NCBI GenBank assembly: GCA_004298505.1
Contig: SCRO01000116.1
Coordinates: 62,001-126,000 of the forward strand
Direction of reading: 5' to 3'
DNA length: 64,000 nucleotides
Origin: Rhodanobacter sp.
GTDB lineage: Bacteria; Pseudomonadota; Gammaproteobacteria; Xanthomonadales; Rhodanobacteraceae
Within the stretch, counting starts at the first letter, position 1, and the number at the start of each line of letters is the position of its first letter. The position numbers and the translations under genes were made by a program. The notes below the pieces were generated by a model. It had not been told where the DNA came from, ran no database searches, and saw only the letters and a list, made by a program, of their open reading frames with translations. This document shows, piece by piece, positions 28,529-37,562 of this stretch.

Positions 28529-29122
28529 ATGACTCCATCCTTTGATTTCTATTTCGACTTTGCCTCGCCCTTCGGATTTCTGGCCAGCCGCAGGGTCTCC
28601 GCCTTGGCCAAAGCCATCGGGCGGGACATAAACTGGCGTCCGTTCTTGATCGGTGCGGTGTACAAGGAATATGGTGGCGCGCCGCTCGACAATCCCCTGA
28701 AGAAAGATTACACCTTCAGGGATTTCTTTCGTCGTGCTAGATTTGACGGGATTGACGAGGTCCGGATACCCGCCAACTTCCCTGCCAGCTCGGTACCACC
28801 GTCGCGTCTGGCCTATTGGGTTGAACGCGAAGCCCCCGAAAGGATGGGTGCTTTCGTCGAGGCAGCGTATCGCGCCTACTGGATCGAAGGCAAAGATACT
28901 GCCGACGCAAACGCTGCATTGAATGCAGCTGCGGGCCTCGGTTTTGATCGGAATGCCGCAGCCGCCGGCGCTCAGCAGCAGGACATCAAGGACAAATTGC
29001 GGTTCGAGACCGAAAACGCCCTTGCGCGAGGCGTTTTCGGCTCTCCCTTCATTCTGATCGACGACGAGCCTTTCTGGGGCTCCGACCGTTTCGAAGATAT
29101 CGAGCGCCTCTATGACTATTAA
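28529..29122 (+). CDS. DsbA-family 2-hydroxychromene-2-carboxylate isomerase-like protein
   Basis: A 197-residue kappa-class GST/HCCA isomerase of the thioredoxin fold. The N-terminus FDFYFDFASPFGFLASRRVS carries the Ser-Pro active-site turn (SPF) that binds glutathione. Near the C-terminus GVFGSPFILIDDEPFWGSDR is the cis-proline loop and the DRF motif. HCCA isomerase acts in naphthalene breakdown, but most relatives have unknown substrates. With an SDR, a TetR gene and a hydrolase remnant alongside, a detoxification cassette of the glutathione type is likely. Confidence 0.9.
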   Translation: MTPSFDFYFDFASPFGFLASRRVSALAKAIGRDINWRPFLIGAVYKEYGGAPLDNPLKKDYTFRDFFRRARFDGIDEVRIPANFPASSVPPSRLAYWVEREAPERMGAFVEAAYRAYWIEGKDTADANAALNAAAGLGFDRNAAAAGAQQQDIKDKLRFETENALARGVFGSPFILIDDEPFWGSDRFEDIERLYDY

Positions 29123-29170
29123 CCAGCGGTGGTTGCAAAACTCGTATAGCCGCCTGAATCGGGGCGACGA

Positions 29171-29335
29171 GATGTCGCCTGGGGATTGCAGGCGACAACC
29201 ATGGGGAGCTCTGCTATTTGGGTTCTACCCAACCCAAGCGGTAGAAATCGTGGGTTCACTCTCGATGATCTGGTCGACGCTTACCGTCAGCTTTATCTGG
29301 CGGCAGACGAGGGCAAAACTTCACTCACTCGCTGA
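29171..29335 (+). pseudogene. mug: Mug (G/U mismatch DNA glycosylase), C-terminal remnant
   Basis: The frame reads VAWGLQATTMGSSAIWVLPN then PSGRNRGFTLDDLVDAYRQL and stops at 29335. The WVLPNPSGxN motif is diagnostic of the TDG/Mug uracil-DNA glycosylase family. The N-terminal catalytic half is missing. From 29336 to 29525 only REP-like GGGTCAGG words are visible. Confidence 0.75.
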
Positions 29336-29525
29336 ACGAAGATCGTTGTGATTGAGTTCAAGAACAGGGTCAGGTTCAGTGTGTCACGAACACAGGCGAA
29401 AGCTTGTGGTGCTGTATCGAAGATGGGAGTAGGCCTCCCGAAGTCGGCTTACTGGAACCGGCTTCAAACCGCCCAGTGCTTCGGCGTTCAAAAGACGCTG
29501 TAGCAGAAGCGGGGGTCAGGTCTTG

Positions 29526-30675
29526 GTGCGCCAGGCAAAGCCTGAGGGCTTGGGAAGAATAGAACGAAGGAGATGCCTATTTTGAAACTGCGTTAGTTGT
29601 CCGGCAGGTAACCAATCGTGCCCGGTAAAGCTTGGCCAGCAGCCGGAAGCGACTCCTGCGCGGTGTTCAGGTAACTGGCGTGGCGAAGCCGGGACGAGCG
29701 AGCGTGCAGGCCGTGTGATTGAGCCCCGATATAACCGTTTTGCGGGAGCCGACGTTTTCAAGACGACGGAAGGCTGCATGCCGGCACCGTGATGGCAAGG
29801 TGTGCTGTGTCCCGCCGGGGTCGAAGAGCAGGGTATGCAGGCACAGGGATAACTCAGGAACCTGGGAGGCCCCTCGTCTCCACCGACGATGAGCGGTACT
29901 CGGCGAAACCGCGCCTCAATGGGCTCGGCCGCATAGTGACCTTAGCCGTGCGGAGCGAACATGGGTCACAGCGGTGGTACGCGCTGGCGAGGCAACGAGC
30001 CGGCGGGGATGGACGAGGGGAAATCGGAGCACGCCATAGTACCGATGAGGCCGGGGAACGCTACCGAGCGGACCGGGTGGAGGGAAGGGTGTGCCGGCTT
30101 ATCGAACCGTTGGAAAGACACATGACGGGTACACAGCAACCCGAGACCATGTCAACGCAACAACAACGGATAGCGCAACTGGGGCAAGCCCACCCGGAGC
30201 GCGTCTTTGTATGCCTTGCCCATCACATTCGATGGCTCGTATGGATTCCGACCGCAGCGTTCGGCGCATCAGGCACTGCAAGCGATCCAGCGACAGCTCC
30301 AATCGATGGGAGGCGGCTGGGTGATCGAACTGGACATTGAATCGTTCTTCGACACCCTGGACAAAGGCAAGCTCAGGGCCATGTTGCACCAGCGGGTACG
30401 CGATGCTGTTTTGTGCTTCAGCAATGAGCGTGACGCGGCACGGGTCATGGAGGCCCTGCCCCAACGCTTGGGTCGATATGGTCTGCGCCTGCATCCAGTC
30501 AAGACCAGCATGGTGCACTTCAAGCCACCGCGACATCTCGCCGATCCTCGTGGCAATCGAAGCTTCAACCTGCTCTGCTTTACCCATTACTGGGGTAAAA
30601 GCCGACGCGGGCGCTGGGTCATCCAGCGCACGACCGCGAAAGATCGCTTTCGACGCAGCCTGAGGGCCTTTGCCC
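29526..30675 (+). mobile_element. Degenerate group II intron
   Basis: The RT remnant at 30121-30672 is preceded by about 600 bases with no ORF but intron-like RNA sequence. A GTGCG at 29526 is the classical group II 5' end and the best candidate boundary, though I could not fold the domains. The right boundary is lost: the RT frame runs straight into an antitoxin fragment near 30675, so domains V and VI appear absent. Confidence 0.6.
30121..30672 (+). pseudogene. ltrA: Group II intron reverse transcriptase/maturase remnant
   Basis: ATG 30121 starts MTGTQQPETMSTQQQRIAQL, typical of these RTs, to about CLAHHI. After a deletion and frame change it reads DGSYGFRPQRSAHQALQAIQ and GGGWVIELDIESFFDTLDKG. 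A second deletion joins RVRDAV to LCFSNERDAARVMEALPQRL, removing the YADD catalytic motif. Then come GLRLHPVKTSMVHFKPP and CFTHYWGKSRRGRW. It has neither an active site nor a maturase end. Confidence 0.88.
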
Positions 30676-30796
30676 TGTGGTGCCATGCGATGAAGGTGGG
30701 GTCGTCGATTTCGAGTGCGGCGGAGATGTATTCCGCCTGGGCCTCGACTGTGGCCAGGTGTTCGGCAGGATCAAAGGGATGGGTCTTCGTGCGCAT
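30675..30796 (-). pseudogene. HigA-type antitoxin, N-terminal fragment
   Basis: The minus strand reads MRTKTHPFDPAEHLATVEAQ then AEYISAALEIDDPTFIA, the N-terminus of addiction-module antidote proteins. The helix-turn-helix end is replaced by antisense RT sequence at about 30675. It follows the toxin remnant by 8 bases, the usual toxin-first HigBA order. Confidence 0.7.
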
Positions 30797-30804
30797 GTTT
30801 CACC

Positions 30805-30930
30805 TCACAGGCTGGGGGCAAGTTTGCGGGCTGCGTTGATGTCCTTGCGCTGGGTGCCCTTGTCGCCGCTGCAAAGCAGGATGACCAGCAGCTTGCCGTG
30901 CAATTGTAGCCACTGGCAGGAAGCGCGCTG
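30805..30930 (-). pseudogene. HigB/RelE-type toxin, C-terminal fragment
   Basis: The end of this frame reads WLQLHGKLLVILLCSGDKGT then QRKDINAARKLAPSL, the C-terminal signature of HigB-like RelE/ParE-family toxins (LVLLLCGGDKxxQxxDI). The first half is missing and replaced by the end of an lldD fragment. Confidence 0.7.
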
Positions 30931-30935
30931 AACGC

Positions 30936-31220
30936 TCAGGTCGAATCGCCCAAACCCATTGCTCTGCCTTTGGCGAATTGCAACGCGCTGCGCCCGATCC
31001 CGCTGACGTCGCGCACGCCACATAGCACCATGGTCAACTCGAGTTCGCGTCGGATAAGTTCGAGTGCGGTGGTGACGCCGGCTTCACCCAGCGCGCCCAG
31101 GCCGTACACGTAGGCACGGCCGATCAGCGTGGCGTGTGCGCCCAGCGCCAGCGCCTTGAGCACGTCCTGGCCGGAGCGAATGCCGCCATCGAACCACACT
31201 TCCAAAGGTGCGACTATCAT
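30936..31220 (-). pseudogene. lldD: FMN-dependent L-lactate dehydrogenase, C-terminal fragment
   Basis: VWFDGGIRSGQDVLKALALG, ATLIGRAYVYGLGALGEAGV and LELTMVLCGVRDVSGIGRSA are the last third of an LldD/glycolate-oxidase-family enzyme, including the FMN-phosphate loop. The catalytic His/Arg part upstream is absent; sequence beyond about 31210 is unrelated. One edge of the deletion-rich zone. Confidence 0.85.
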
Positions 31221-31282
31221 ATCCACGTATCGTCGGACCCGAATCGCCCGCACGCACGCGATCATCGACCGGAGCGTAGTCC

Positions 31283-32905
31283 ATGCTGTCTGCAACGCAT
31301 GACGTGGTGATTGTGGGCGCCGGCATCGCCGGCATTACCTGCGCGCTTGAGCTGCTGGAGCAGGGCCGGCGGGTGTTGCTGCTGGACCGCGATTCTCCGG
31401 AGCGCCTGGGTGGCCTGGCCCGGCTCAGCTTTGGCGGCATGTTTGCGGTGGACACGCCCGAACAGCGGCGCGCCGGCATCCATGACAGTGTGCAGCTGGC
31501 GTTGGCCGACTGGCGCGCGTTCGCCGAATTCGATGCGCAAGCGCAGTGGCCGCAGCGCTGGGCACGCGCCCATGTGAGCCATTGCACGCAGCACGTGTAC
31601 TGGTGGCTGCGCCACATGGGTATCCGTTACCTGCCGCTGCCGAACTGGGTGGAACGTGGCCAGTTCACTCCAGGCAACTCGCTGCCACGCTTCCACATGG
31701 TCTGGGGCACCGGACAAAAACTGGCCACCATCCTGATCGACCACCTGCAGCAGCATCGCCACGTCGACAGGCTGGAGCTGCGTTTCGATCAGCGCGTGCA
31801 GGGCCTGCTGCGCGAGGGTGCCGCGGTGGTCGGTTGCCATGGCCTGGGCGAGCGCGATGGACGTCCATTCGAGGTCCGTGCCGGCGCGGTGGTGGTGGCT
31901 GCCGGCGGCATCAATGGCAATCTGGATCGGGTGCGTGCGAACTGGCATGCCGACTGGAGCGCGCCGCCGGAAACCCTGCTCAACGGCTCGCACCGCTTCG
32001 CGGATGGCACCTTGCATGATGCCGCCGCCGCGGCCGGCGCGCAGATCACCCATCTGGACAAGATGTGGAACTACGCCGCCGGCGTGCATCACTACGCACC
32101 GACCCAGCCGTTCGCCGGCTTGAGTCTGGTACCGCCACGTTCGGCCTTGTGGCTGAACTGGCACGGCGAACGGATCGGCCCGCAGCCGCTGGTGTCGGGA
32201 TTCGACACCCGCGATCTGGTCACCCAGGTTTGCCGCCAGCCGCGTCAGTATTCGTGGCAGGTGATGAATCGCAAGATCGCCTTGAAGGAACTGGCCGTCT
32301 CCGGCGCCGAGCACAACCCGAGTATCCGTAACCAGAGCAAACTGGGCTTGTTGCGTGACCTGTTGCGGGGCAACCGCTGGCTGGTCGACACGCTGATCGA
32401 AAAATGTGCCGATGTGGTGGTGGCGCCAACCTTGCCCGAGCTGGTCGCGAAGATGAATGCGCTGCAGGGCGATACCGCGGTGGACCTGGCCACGCTGCAA
32501 GATGTCGTGCAGCGCTACGACGCGTGCGTGCGCCAGCCGTTGAAATTCCGCAACGACGAACAGTTGCGGCGCATTGCGTTCCTGCGCCAGTACCGCGCCG
32601 ATCGCCTGCGCACGTGCAAGCAGCAACCGATCCTCGACGACAAGGCGTTGCCGCTGATCGCGATTCGCGAATTCATCATCAGCCGCAAGAGCCTGGGCGG
32701 GATCCAGACCGACTTGTGCAGTCGCGCGCTGGATACCGCTGGCGCGCCGATCGCGGGGCTGTACGCGATCGGCGAGGCGGCCGGCTTTGGCGGGGGCGGC
32801 GTGCACGGACTGCGTGCGCTCGAAGGCACGTTTCTCGGCAGCTGTATATTGACCGCACGGGCAGCGGCGGCGGCACTGGACGGGCGCATCCTGCTGGAGC
32901 CGTGA
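31283..32905 (+). CDS. FAD-binding dehydrogenase (KstD/fumarate-reductase-like family)
   Basis: A 540-residue flavoprotein. VVIVGAGIAGITCALELLEQ is the N-terminal dinucleotide fold, AGAVVVAAGGINGNLDRVRA the second FAD motif, and GLYAIGEAAGFGGGGVHGLR the C-terminal FAD-binding loop. The overall layout matches the FAD-binding dehydrogenase group related to ketosteroid dehydrogenase and fumarate reductase; the substrate is unknown. No signal peptide or heme motif. It lies 31 bases before a ThDP enzyme in the same direction, so the two may share a pathway. Confidence 0.85.
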   Translation: MLSATHDVVIVGAGIAGITCALELLEQGRRVLLLDRDSPERLGGLARLSFGGMFAVDTPEQRRAGIHDSVQLALADWRAFAEFDAQAQWPQRWARAHVSHCTQHVYWWLRHMGIRYLPLPNWVERGQFTPGNSLPRFHMVWGTGQKLATILIDHLQQHRHVDRLELRFDQRVQGLLREGAAVVGCHGLGERDGRPFEVRAGAVVVAAGGINGNLDRVRANWHADWSAPPETLLNGSHRFADGTLHDAAAAAGAQITHLDKMWNYAAGVHHYAPTQPFAGLSLVPPRSALWLNWHGERIGPQPLVSGFDTRDLVTQVCRQPRQYSWQVMNRKIALKELAVSGAEHNPSIRNQSKLGLLRDLLRGNRWLVDTLIEKCADVVVAPTLPELVAKMNALQGDTAVDLATLQDVVQRYDACVRQPLKFRNDEQLRRIAFLRQYRADRLRTCKQQPILDDKALPLIAIREFIISRKSLGGIQTDLCSRALDTAGAPIAGLYAIGEAAGFGGGGVHGLRALEGTFLGSCILTARAAAAALDGRILLEP

Positions 32906-32936
32906 CACTCACCGGCGTGGCGTGGAGATGCAAGGC

Positions 32937-34670
32937 ATGAAGAAGACCGGAGCATGGCTGGCGCGTCACGCGCTGGAACAACTCGGCATTCGCTACACGT
33001 TCGGCATCCCCGGCGTGCAGAACACCGAGCTGTACGACGAGCTCAATAATTCCACCAGCATCACGCCGGTGCTGGTCAGCCACGAGGGCGGTGGCGCCTT
33101 CATGGCCGATGCGCTGAGCCGGCTGTCGGATACGGTCGGCACCTTGGTCGTGGTGCCGGCTGCGGGTCTGACGCATGCGGCCAGCGGGATCGGTGAGGCG
33201 TTCCTGGATGGCGTGCCGATGCTGGTGATCTGCGGCGGCGTGCGCACCGATGTGCCGTGGAAATATCAGCTGCACCAGATGGATCTGCATCAGTTCATGC
33301 GTGGCATCACCAAGGCCACCTACATGATCGAGCGCCACGACCAGGTGGTACCGATGATCTTCGAGGCCTATCGCACCGCCACCAGCGGCGAGCCGGGCCC
33401 GGTGTTCATCGAGCTGCCCGCCAACCTGCAATTGTTTGTCGGCGACGCCGGCGAGCTGCCGACGTGGCAGGCGCCGGCGCTGCCGCCGCCGGCCAGTGCC
33501 GCGGATATCGCGGCGGCGGTGGCCCTGCTCGCCGGAGCCAAACGGCCGGGTCTGTTTGTCGGCTGGGGCACGCGCGACTGTCTGGCCGAGCTCACCGCGT
33601 TGGCCGAGCATCTGCAGGCACCGGTCGCCACCACGCTGCAGGGTTTCTCGATGTTTCCTGCCAGCCATCCGCTGCATGCCGGCTTCAGTTTCGGGCCCTC
33701 CGCGGTGCCGGCCGCGCGCCACGCCTTTGCCGACCGCGATGTGCTGCTGGCGATCGGTACGCGCTTTGCCGAAATTGCCACTGGCAGTTTCGGCGTCAGC
33801 GTGCCCGAGCGGCTGATCCACCTCGACATCAATCCGCAGGTATTCAACGCCAACTACCCGGCCAAGGTCGCCATTGCCGGCGATGCCCGCGTGCTGCTGC
33901 CGCAGTTGCTGGAGGCCTTGCGCGCGGCGATGCCGGCGGCGCCGGTCAATCAGGCCCTGCAGCGGCGTATTGCCGCGGACAAGGCCGCCTATCGGCAAAG
34001 CTGGTATGACCACGACAGCCAGGGCCGGGTCAATCCGGCCCGCTTCTTCGACGCGCTGCGCGCGGCCAGCCCGGCCGAGGCGGTCACCGTGGTCGACGAT
34101 GGCAACCACACCTATCTGACGGCCGAGCTGCTGCCGATCCTGAGCGCCAGGTCGGCGATCGTGCCCACCGATTTCAATGCCATGGGCTACTCGGTACCTG
34201 CCGCGATCGGGGCCAAGCTGGCGCGGCCGGAGGTGCCGGTGAACTGCATCGTCGGCGACGGCTGCTTCCGCATGACCTGCATGGAAATCATCACGGCCAC
34301 GCAGAATCGGCTGGGCGTGGTGTATTACGTGTTCTGCGATGGCGAGTTGTCGCAGATCGCGCAGACCCAGGAGATTCCCTACAACCGCAAGCCATGCACC
34401 ATCCTGGCGCCGGTACAGCTGGATGGCGTTGCGCATGCGGTTGGCGCAGCCTATTTCAGGATTGCCAGCGATGCCGGGCTGCAGGATCAGATGGCGGCGG
34501 CCAATGCGGTCGCCGCCCAAGGCCAGCCGGTGATCGTGGAAGTGCGCATCGACTACAGCAAACGTACCGCCTTCACCGAGGGCGTGGTGAAGACCAATTT
34601 CAAGCGCTTCAGCCTGTCGGAGAAAGTGCGCGCGGTGACCCGTGCGCTGGTGCGCAAGATCACCGATTGA
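32937..34670 (+). CDS. Thiamine-diphosphate enzyme, acetolactate-synthase-like
   Basis: A 577-residue three-domain ThDP enzyme. The Pyr domain carries the catalytic Glu in LVSHEGGGAFMADAL. A central domain has GLFVGWGTRDCLAEL. The PP domain begins the metal motif with IVGDGCFRMTCMEI, but the residue 27 positions after GDG's Asp is Asp (VFCDGEL) where most relatives have Asn. Substrate unknown; sulfopyruvate, oxalyl-CoA or acetolactate chemistry cannot be separated by eye. ATG 32937 is used; in-frame GTG 32922 and ATG 32928 are alternatives. Follows the FAD dehydrogenase closely. Confidence 0.82.
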   Translation: MKKTGAWLARHALEQLGIRYTFGIPGVQNTELYDELNNSTSITPVLVSHEGGGAFMADALSRLSDTVGTLVVVPAAGLTHAASGIGEAFLDGVPMLVICGGVRTDVPWKYQLHQMDLHQFMRGITKATYMIERHDQVVPMIFEAYRTATSGEPGPVFIELPANLQLFVGDAGELPTWQAPALPPPASAADIAAAVALLAGAKRPGLFVGWGTRDCLAELTALAEHLQAPVATTLQGFSMFPASHPLHAGFSFGPSAVPAARHAFADRDVLLAIGTRFAEIATGSFGVSVPERLIHLDINPQVFNANYPAKVAIAGDARVLLPQLLEALRAAMPAAPVNQALQRRIAADKAAYRQSWYDHDSQGRVNPARFFDALRAASPAEAVTVVDDGNHTYLTAELLPILSARSAIVPTDFNAMGYSVPAAIGAKLARPEVPVNCIVGDGCFRMTCMEIITATQNRLGVVYYVFCDGELSQIAQTQEIPYNRKPCTILAPVQLDGVAHAVGAAYFRIASDAGLQDQMAAANAVAAQGQPVIVEVRIDYSKRTAFTEGVVKTNFKRFSLSEKVRAVTRALVRKITD

Positions 34671-34842
34671 TGTGGTACGGGCCACGATGGGCGTCGCCTT
34701 TTCGTTACGTGCACAGACCGCTCCTGTACCATCAAGTGCAACGATTCCGACGGCGGCGGACTTGCCAGAAAACATGGATCTCCACGAGTTCCATTCAGCT
34801 CGGAGGGACCGTCTGCACGGCGGTGTCGCCGGCCCTGCAACC

Positions 34843-37452
34843 ATGATGCGGTCGCGGTGGCGTCCGAAGGCATGGTGGTGGAGCCTGCTTGCCTTGCTCG
34901 CAGGTCTGACGTTGGCATTTGTCGCGCACCACCAGCAGCAACGGCAAGAACTGGCAAAGCAGTCCCTGTTGCGCAATAACATGGCGGGCGAGACCTATGC
35001 GAACCTGCAGAACCGGCTGCATGCAGCCGGTTCGATGCTGCGCGCGGTGCAGACGCTGTTCCTGGCGTCGGACGAGGTGACCCAGGCCGAATTCGCGAAC
35101 TTCTACATCAACATGCGGCCTCGCGAGCAGTTCCCCAGCCTGCTTGCGCTGACCTATGCACAACGTGAGCCAGGCCCGGCCGGCGACCGCTACGTGACGC
35201 GCTGGGTGGAGCCGCAAGCGGGCAATGAAGCGGTGGTGGGCCTGGCGGTGGGCAAACAGCCGAACAATCTTGCGGGTGTGCTCATTTCGCGGGACAGCGA
35301 TCAGGCCACCATGTCGGCGCCGTTTCGACCGGTGCAGCAAACCAACGCCACCGGCGCCGATGACGGGATTACGCTGCGACTGCCGGTGTTCAGTCCGGGG
35401 GAACCTCCAGGAACGATCGCGCAGCGGCGTCAGCGCATGCGTGGTTCGATTGCCATGTCGTTTCGGGTCGGCCAGCTGATCGGCAACTTGCCGCCACCTG
35501 ATGTGGGCCGGCAGCTGCGGCTTCAGCTCAGTGACGTGACCGATGGGCAGGTATGGCAGCTGTTCGACTCGACGCCCGGTGCGCCGAACACGACCGACGG
35601 CTTCCGGTTCGAACGCCGACTGGCCTATGGCGGACGGAGCTGGGACGTGGTGATGCAGTCGCGCGAGCCCACCGCGCCTGCGATCGACTGGCGCGGATCG
35701 CCCCTGCCAGTGGGCGTGCTGGCGAGCGTGCTGCTGGCCTTGCTGGTGTACTCCGTGGCCAGTACGCGGCAGCGCGCGCTTGACCTGGGTTGGCGGATGA
35801 GTCGGCGCTACCGCGAAAGCGAGCAGCGGTTCCGGACGCTGAACGAATTGCTGCCCGCCCTGGTATTGCTGGCCGAGGTGGGGGATGGTCGGATCACCTA
35901 CGCGAACCGGGCCTCACGCGAGCGTCTTGGTGAGCAGCTGACCAAGTGTCTGTTGCCGAATCTGTTCGAGGATGAAGACTTGCGCCGGCAACTGCAGGGC
36001 GCCGATAGCCGCGGTTGTGGCCGGATCGAGGCGCAGTTGCACAATGATGCGGGGGTGTCCTTCTGGGCCAGCGTGGTGATTTCGCGCGTGGAGCTGAGCG
36101 GCAGCAGCAAGCTGTTGATGGTGGCCAGCGACATCAGCGAAGAGCGTCAGCTGACCGAACTGTTGAGTCACCAGGCCAGCCACGATGCGCTGACCGACCT
36201 GTACAACCGGCGCGAATTCGAACGTCGTCTGCACGCTGCGCTGGCGGGGGGTTACCCGGGTTCGCCGATCGTGGCGCTGCTGTATGTGGATCTGGACCAG
36301 TTCAAGCTGGTCAACGACACCTCCGGCCATCTTGCCGGCGACCAGCTGCTGGCCCAGCTCTCGACGGTGATGCGCAAGCAGTTGAGCGGTAGCGACGTGT
36401 TGGCCCGGCTCGGTGGCGACGAGTTTGGTGTATTGCTGACCCGCGTGGCCGACAGCGATGCCGCCGAGCGGGTCGCCGAGCGTCTGCGCCGGTGCATTGA
36501 CGGTTACGTTTTTATCTGGGAACAGCGCAGCTACATGATCAGCGCCAGCATCGGCGGCGTGGTCAGCGACCACACCGGGGTGCTGGCCAAGGATTTGCTC
36601 ACGCAGGCTGACACCGCCTGCTACATGGCCAAGGAAATGGGCCGCAATCGCGTGCATTTCTATGCCGAGCGCGATGACCAGACGGTGCGTCGTCGCAGCG
36701 AAATGGACTGGGCCAATCGCCTGCGCTGGGCCATCGACGAGCATCGGTTGCGCCTCGCCTACCAGGAAGTGTGGCCGCTGCCGCTGGGCGACGGCAAACC
36801 CGGCATTGAGATGCTGCTGCGCTTTCGCGAGGAATCGGGCGAGCTGGTGGCGCCCGGCGTATTCCTGCCGGCAGCGGAGCGTTACGGACTGATGCCGCTG
36901 GTCGATCGCTGGGTGATCGAGACCACGCTGGCGAACTTCGGGCGACTGCACCCTGCCGGCAACAAGGTCGACACAGTCGCGGTCAATCTGTCCGGTGCCA
37001 GCATCGATGACGGCGCGCTGGTGGAGTGGATCATCGAGCTGCTGCCGCGCTACCGGGTGGAACCCTCACGGCTGTGCTTCGAGATCACCGAGACCGTGGC
37101 CGTACGCAACCTGTCGCATGTGGCGCGCTGCATGGGGCTCTTGCGCGCTGCGGGGTGTCGCATCGCACTGGATGATTTCGGTGCGGGCATGTCCTCGTTC
37201 ACCTATTTGAAGAACCTGCCGCTGGACGTCATCAAGATCGATGGCAGCTTCGTGCGTGACATGCTGACCGATCCGGTCAGCCACCTGATGGTCAAGGCGG
37301 TTACCGATATCGGTCATCGGCTGGGCCTGGAAGTCGTCGCCGAGTGGGTCGCCGATGTGCCAACCCTGGAGGCACTGGCGGCGCTGGGTGTGAACCGGGT
37401 ACAGGGCTTCAGCCTGCATCGGCCGGAACTGGCGCTGTTCCATCGCGACTGA
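34843..37452 (+). CDS. CHASE-PAS-GGDEF-EAL cyclic-di-GMP signalling protein
   Basis: About 869 residues from ATG 34843, chosen because it directly precedes the first membrane segment (WWWSLLALLAGLTLAFVAHH). A periplasmic CHASE domain follows (FYINMRPREQFPSLLALTYA), then a second membrane helix near residue 300, a PAS domain, and GGDEF at about 524 (LARLGGDEFGVLL). The RxxD inhibitory site is absent (SGSD instead). The EAL domain has EMLLRF near 656, the DDFGAG loop near 777, and intact FEITET and VIKIDGSF. Both synthase and hydrolase residues look present. Earlier in-frame ATGs at 34687 and 34774 are possible starts. Confidence 0.9.
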   Translation: MMRSRWRPKAWWWSLLALLAGLTLAFVAHHQQQRQELAKQSLLRNNMAGETYANLQNRLHAAGSMLRAVQTLFLASDEVTQAEFANFYINMRPREQFPSLLALTYAQREPGPAGDRYVTRWVEPQAGNEAVVGLAVGKQPNNLAGVLISRDSDQATMSAPFRPVQQTNATGADDGITLRLPVFSPGEPPGTIAQRRQRMRGSIAMSFRVGQLIGNLPPPDVGRQLRLQLSDVTDGQVWQLFDSTPGAPNTTDGFRFERRLAYGGRSWDVVMQSREPTAPAIDWRGSPLPVGVLASVLLALLVYSVASTRQRALDLGWRMSRRYRESEQRFRTLNELLPALVLLAEVGDGRITYANRASRERLGEQLTKCLLPNLFEDEDLRRQLQGADSRGCGRIEAQLHNDAGVSFWASVVISRVELSGSSKLLMVASDISEERQLTELLSHQASHDALTDLYNRREFERRLHAALAGGYPGSPIVALLYVDLDQFKLVNDTSGHLAGDQLLAQLSTVMRKQLSGSDVLARLGGDEFGVLLTRVADSDAAERVAERLRRCIDGYVFIWEQRSYMISASIGGVVSDHTGVLAKDLLTQADTACYMAKEMGRNRVHFYAERDDQTVRRRSEMDWANRLRWAIDEHRLRLAYQEVWPLPLGDGKPGIEMLLRFREESGELVAPGVFLPAAERYGLMPLVDRWVIETTLANFGRLHPAGNKVDTVAVNLSGASIDDGALVEWIIELLPRYRVEPSRLCFEITETVAVRNLSHVARCMGLLRAAGCRIALDDFGAGMSSFTYLKNLPLDVIKIDGSFVRDMLTDPVSHLMVKAVTDIGHRLGLEVVAEWVADVPTLEALAALGVNRVQGFSLHRPELALFHRD

Positions 37453-37562
37453 GTGCGCCGCGCCGCGGTCAGGCGCAGCCCGGCTGCCTGATGCAGGTCA
37501 TGGGTCGCGTGCGCGTCGCCATGGCATTATGGCGGACTATTCTCATTCAAACTGACGACACC

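Noticed and set aside
32922-32936. Upstream GTG and ATG starts for the ThDP enzyme
   Set aside because: Possible, but the third start (32937) directly opens the conserved domain and has GGAG at suitable distance.
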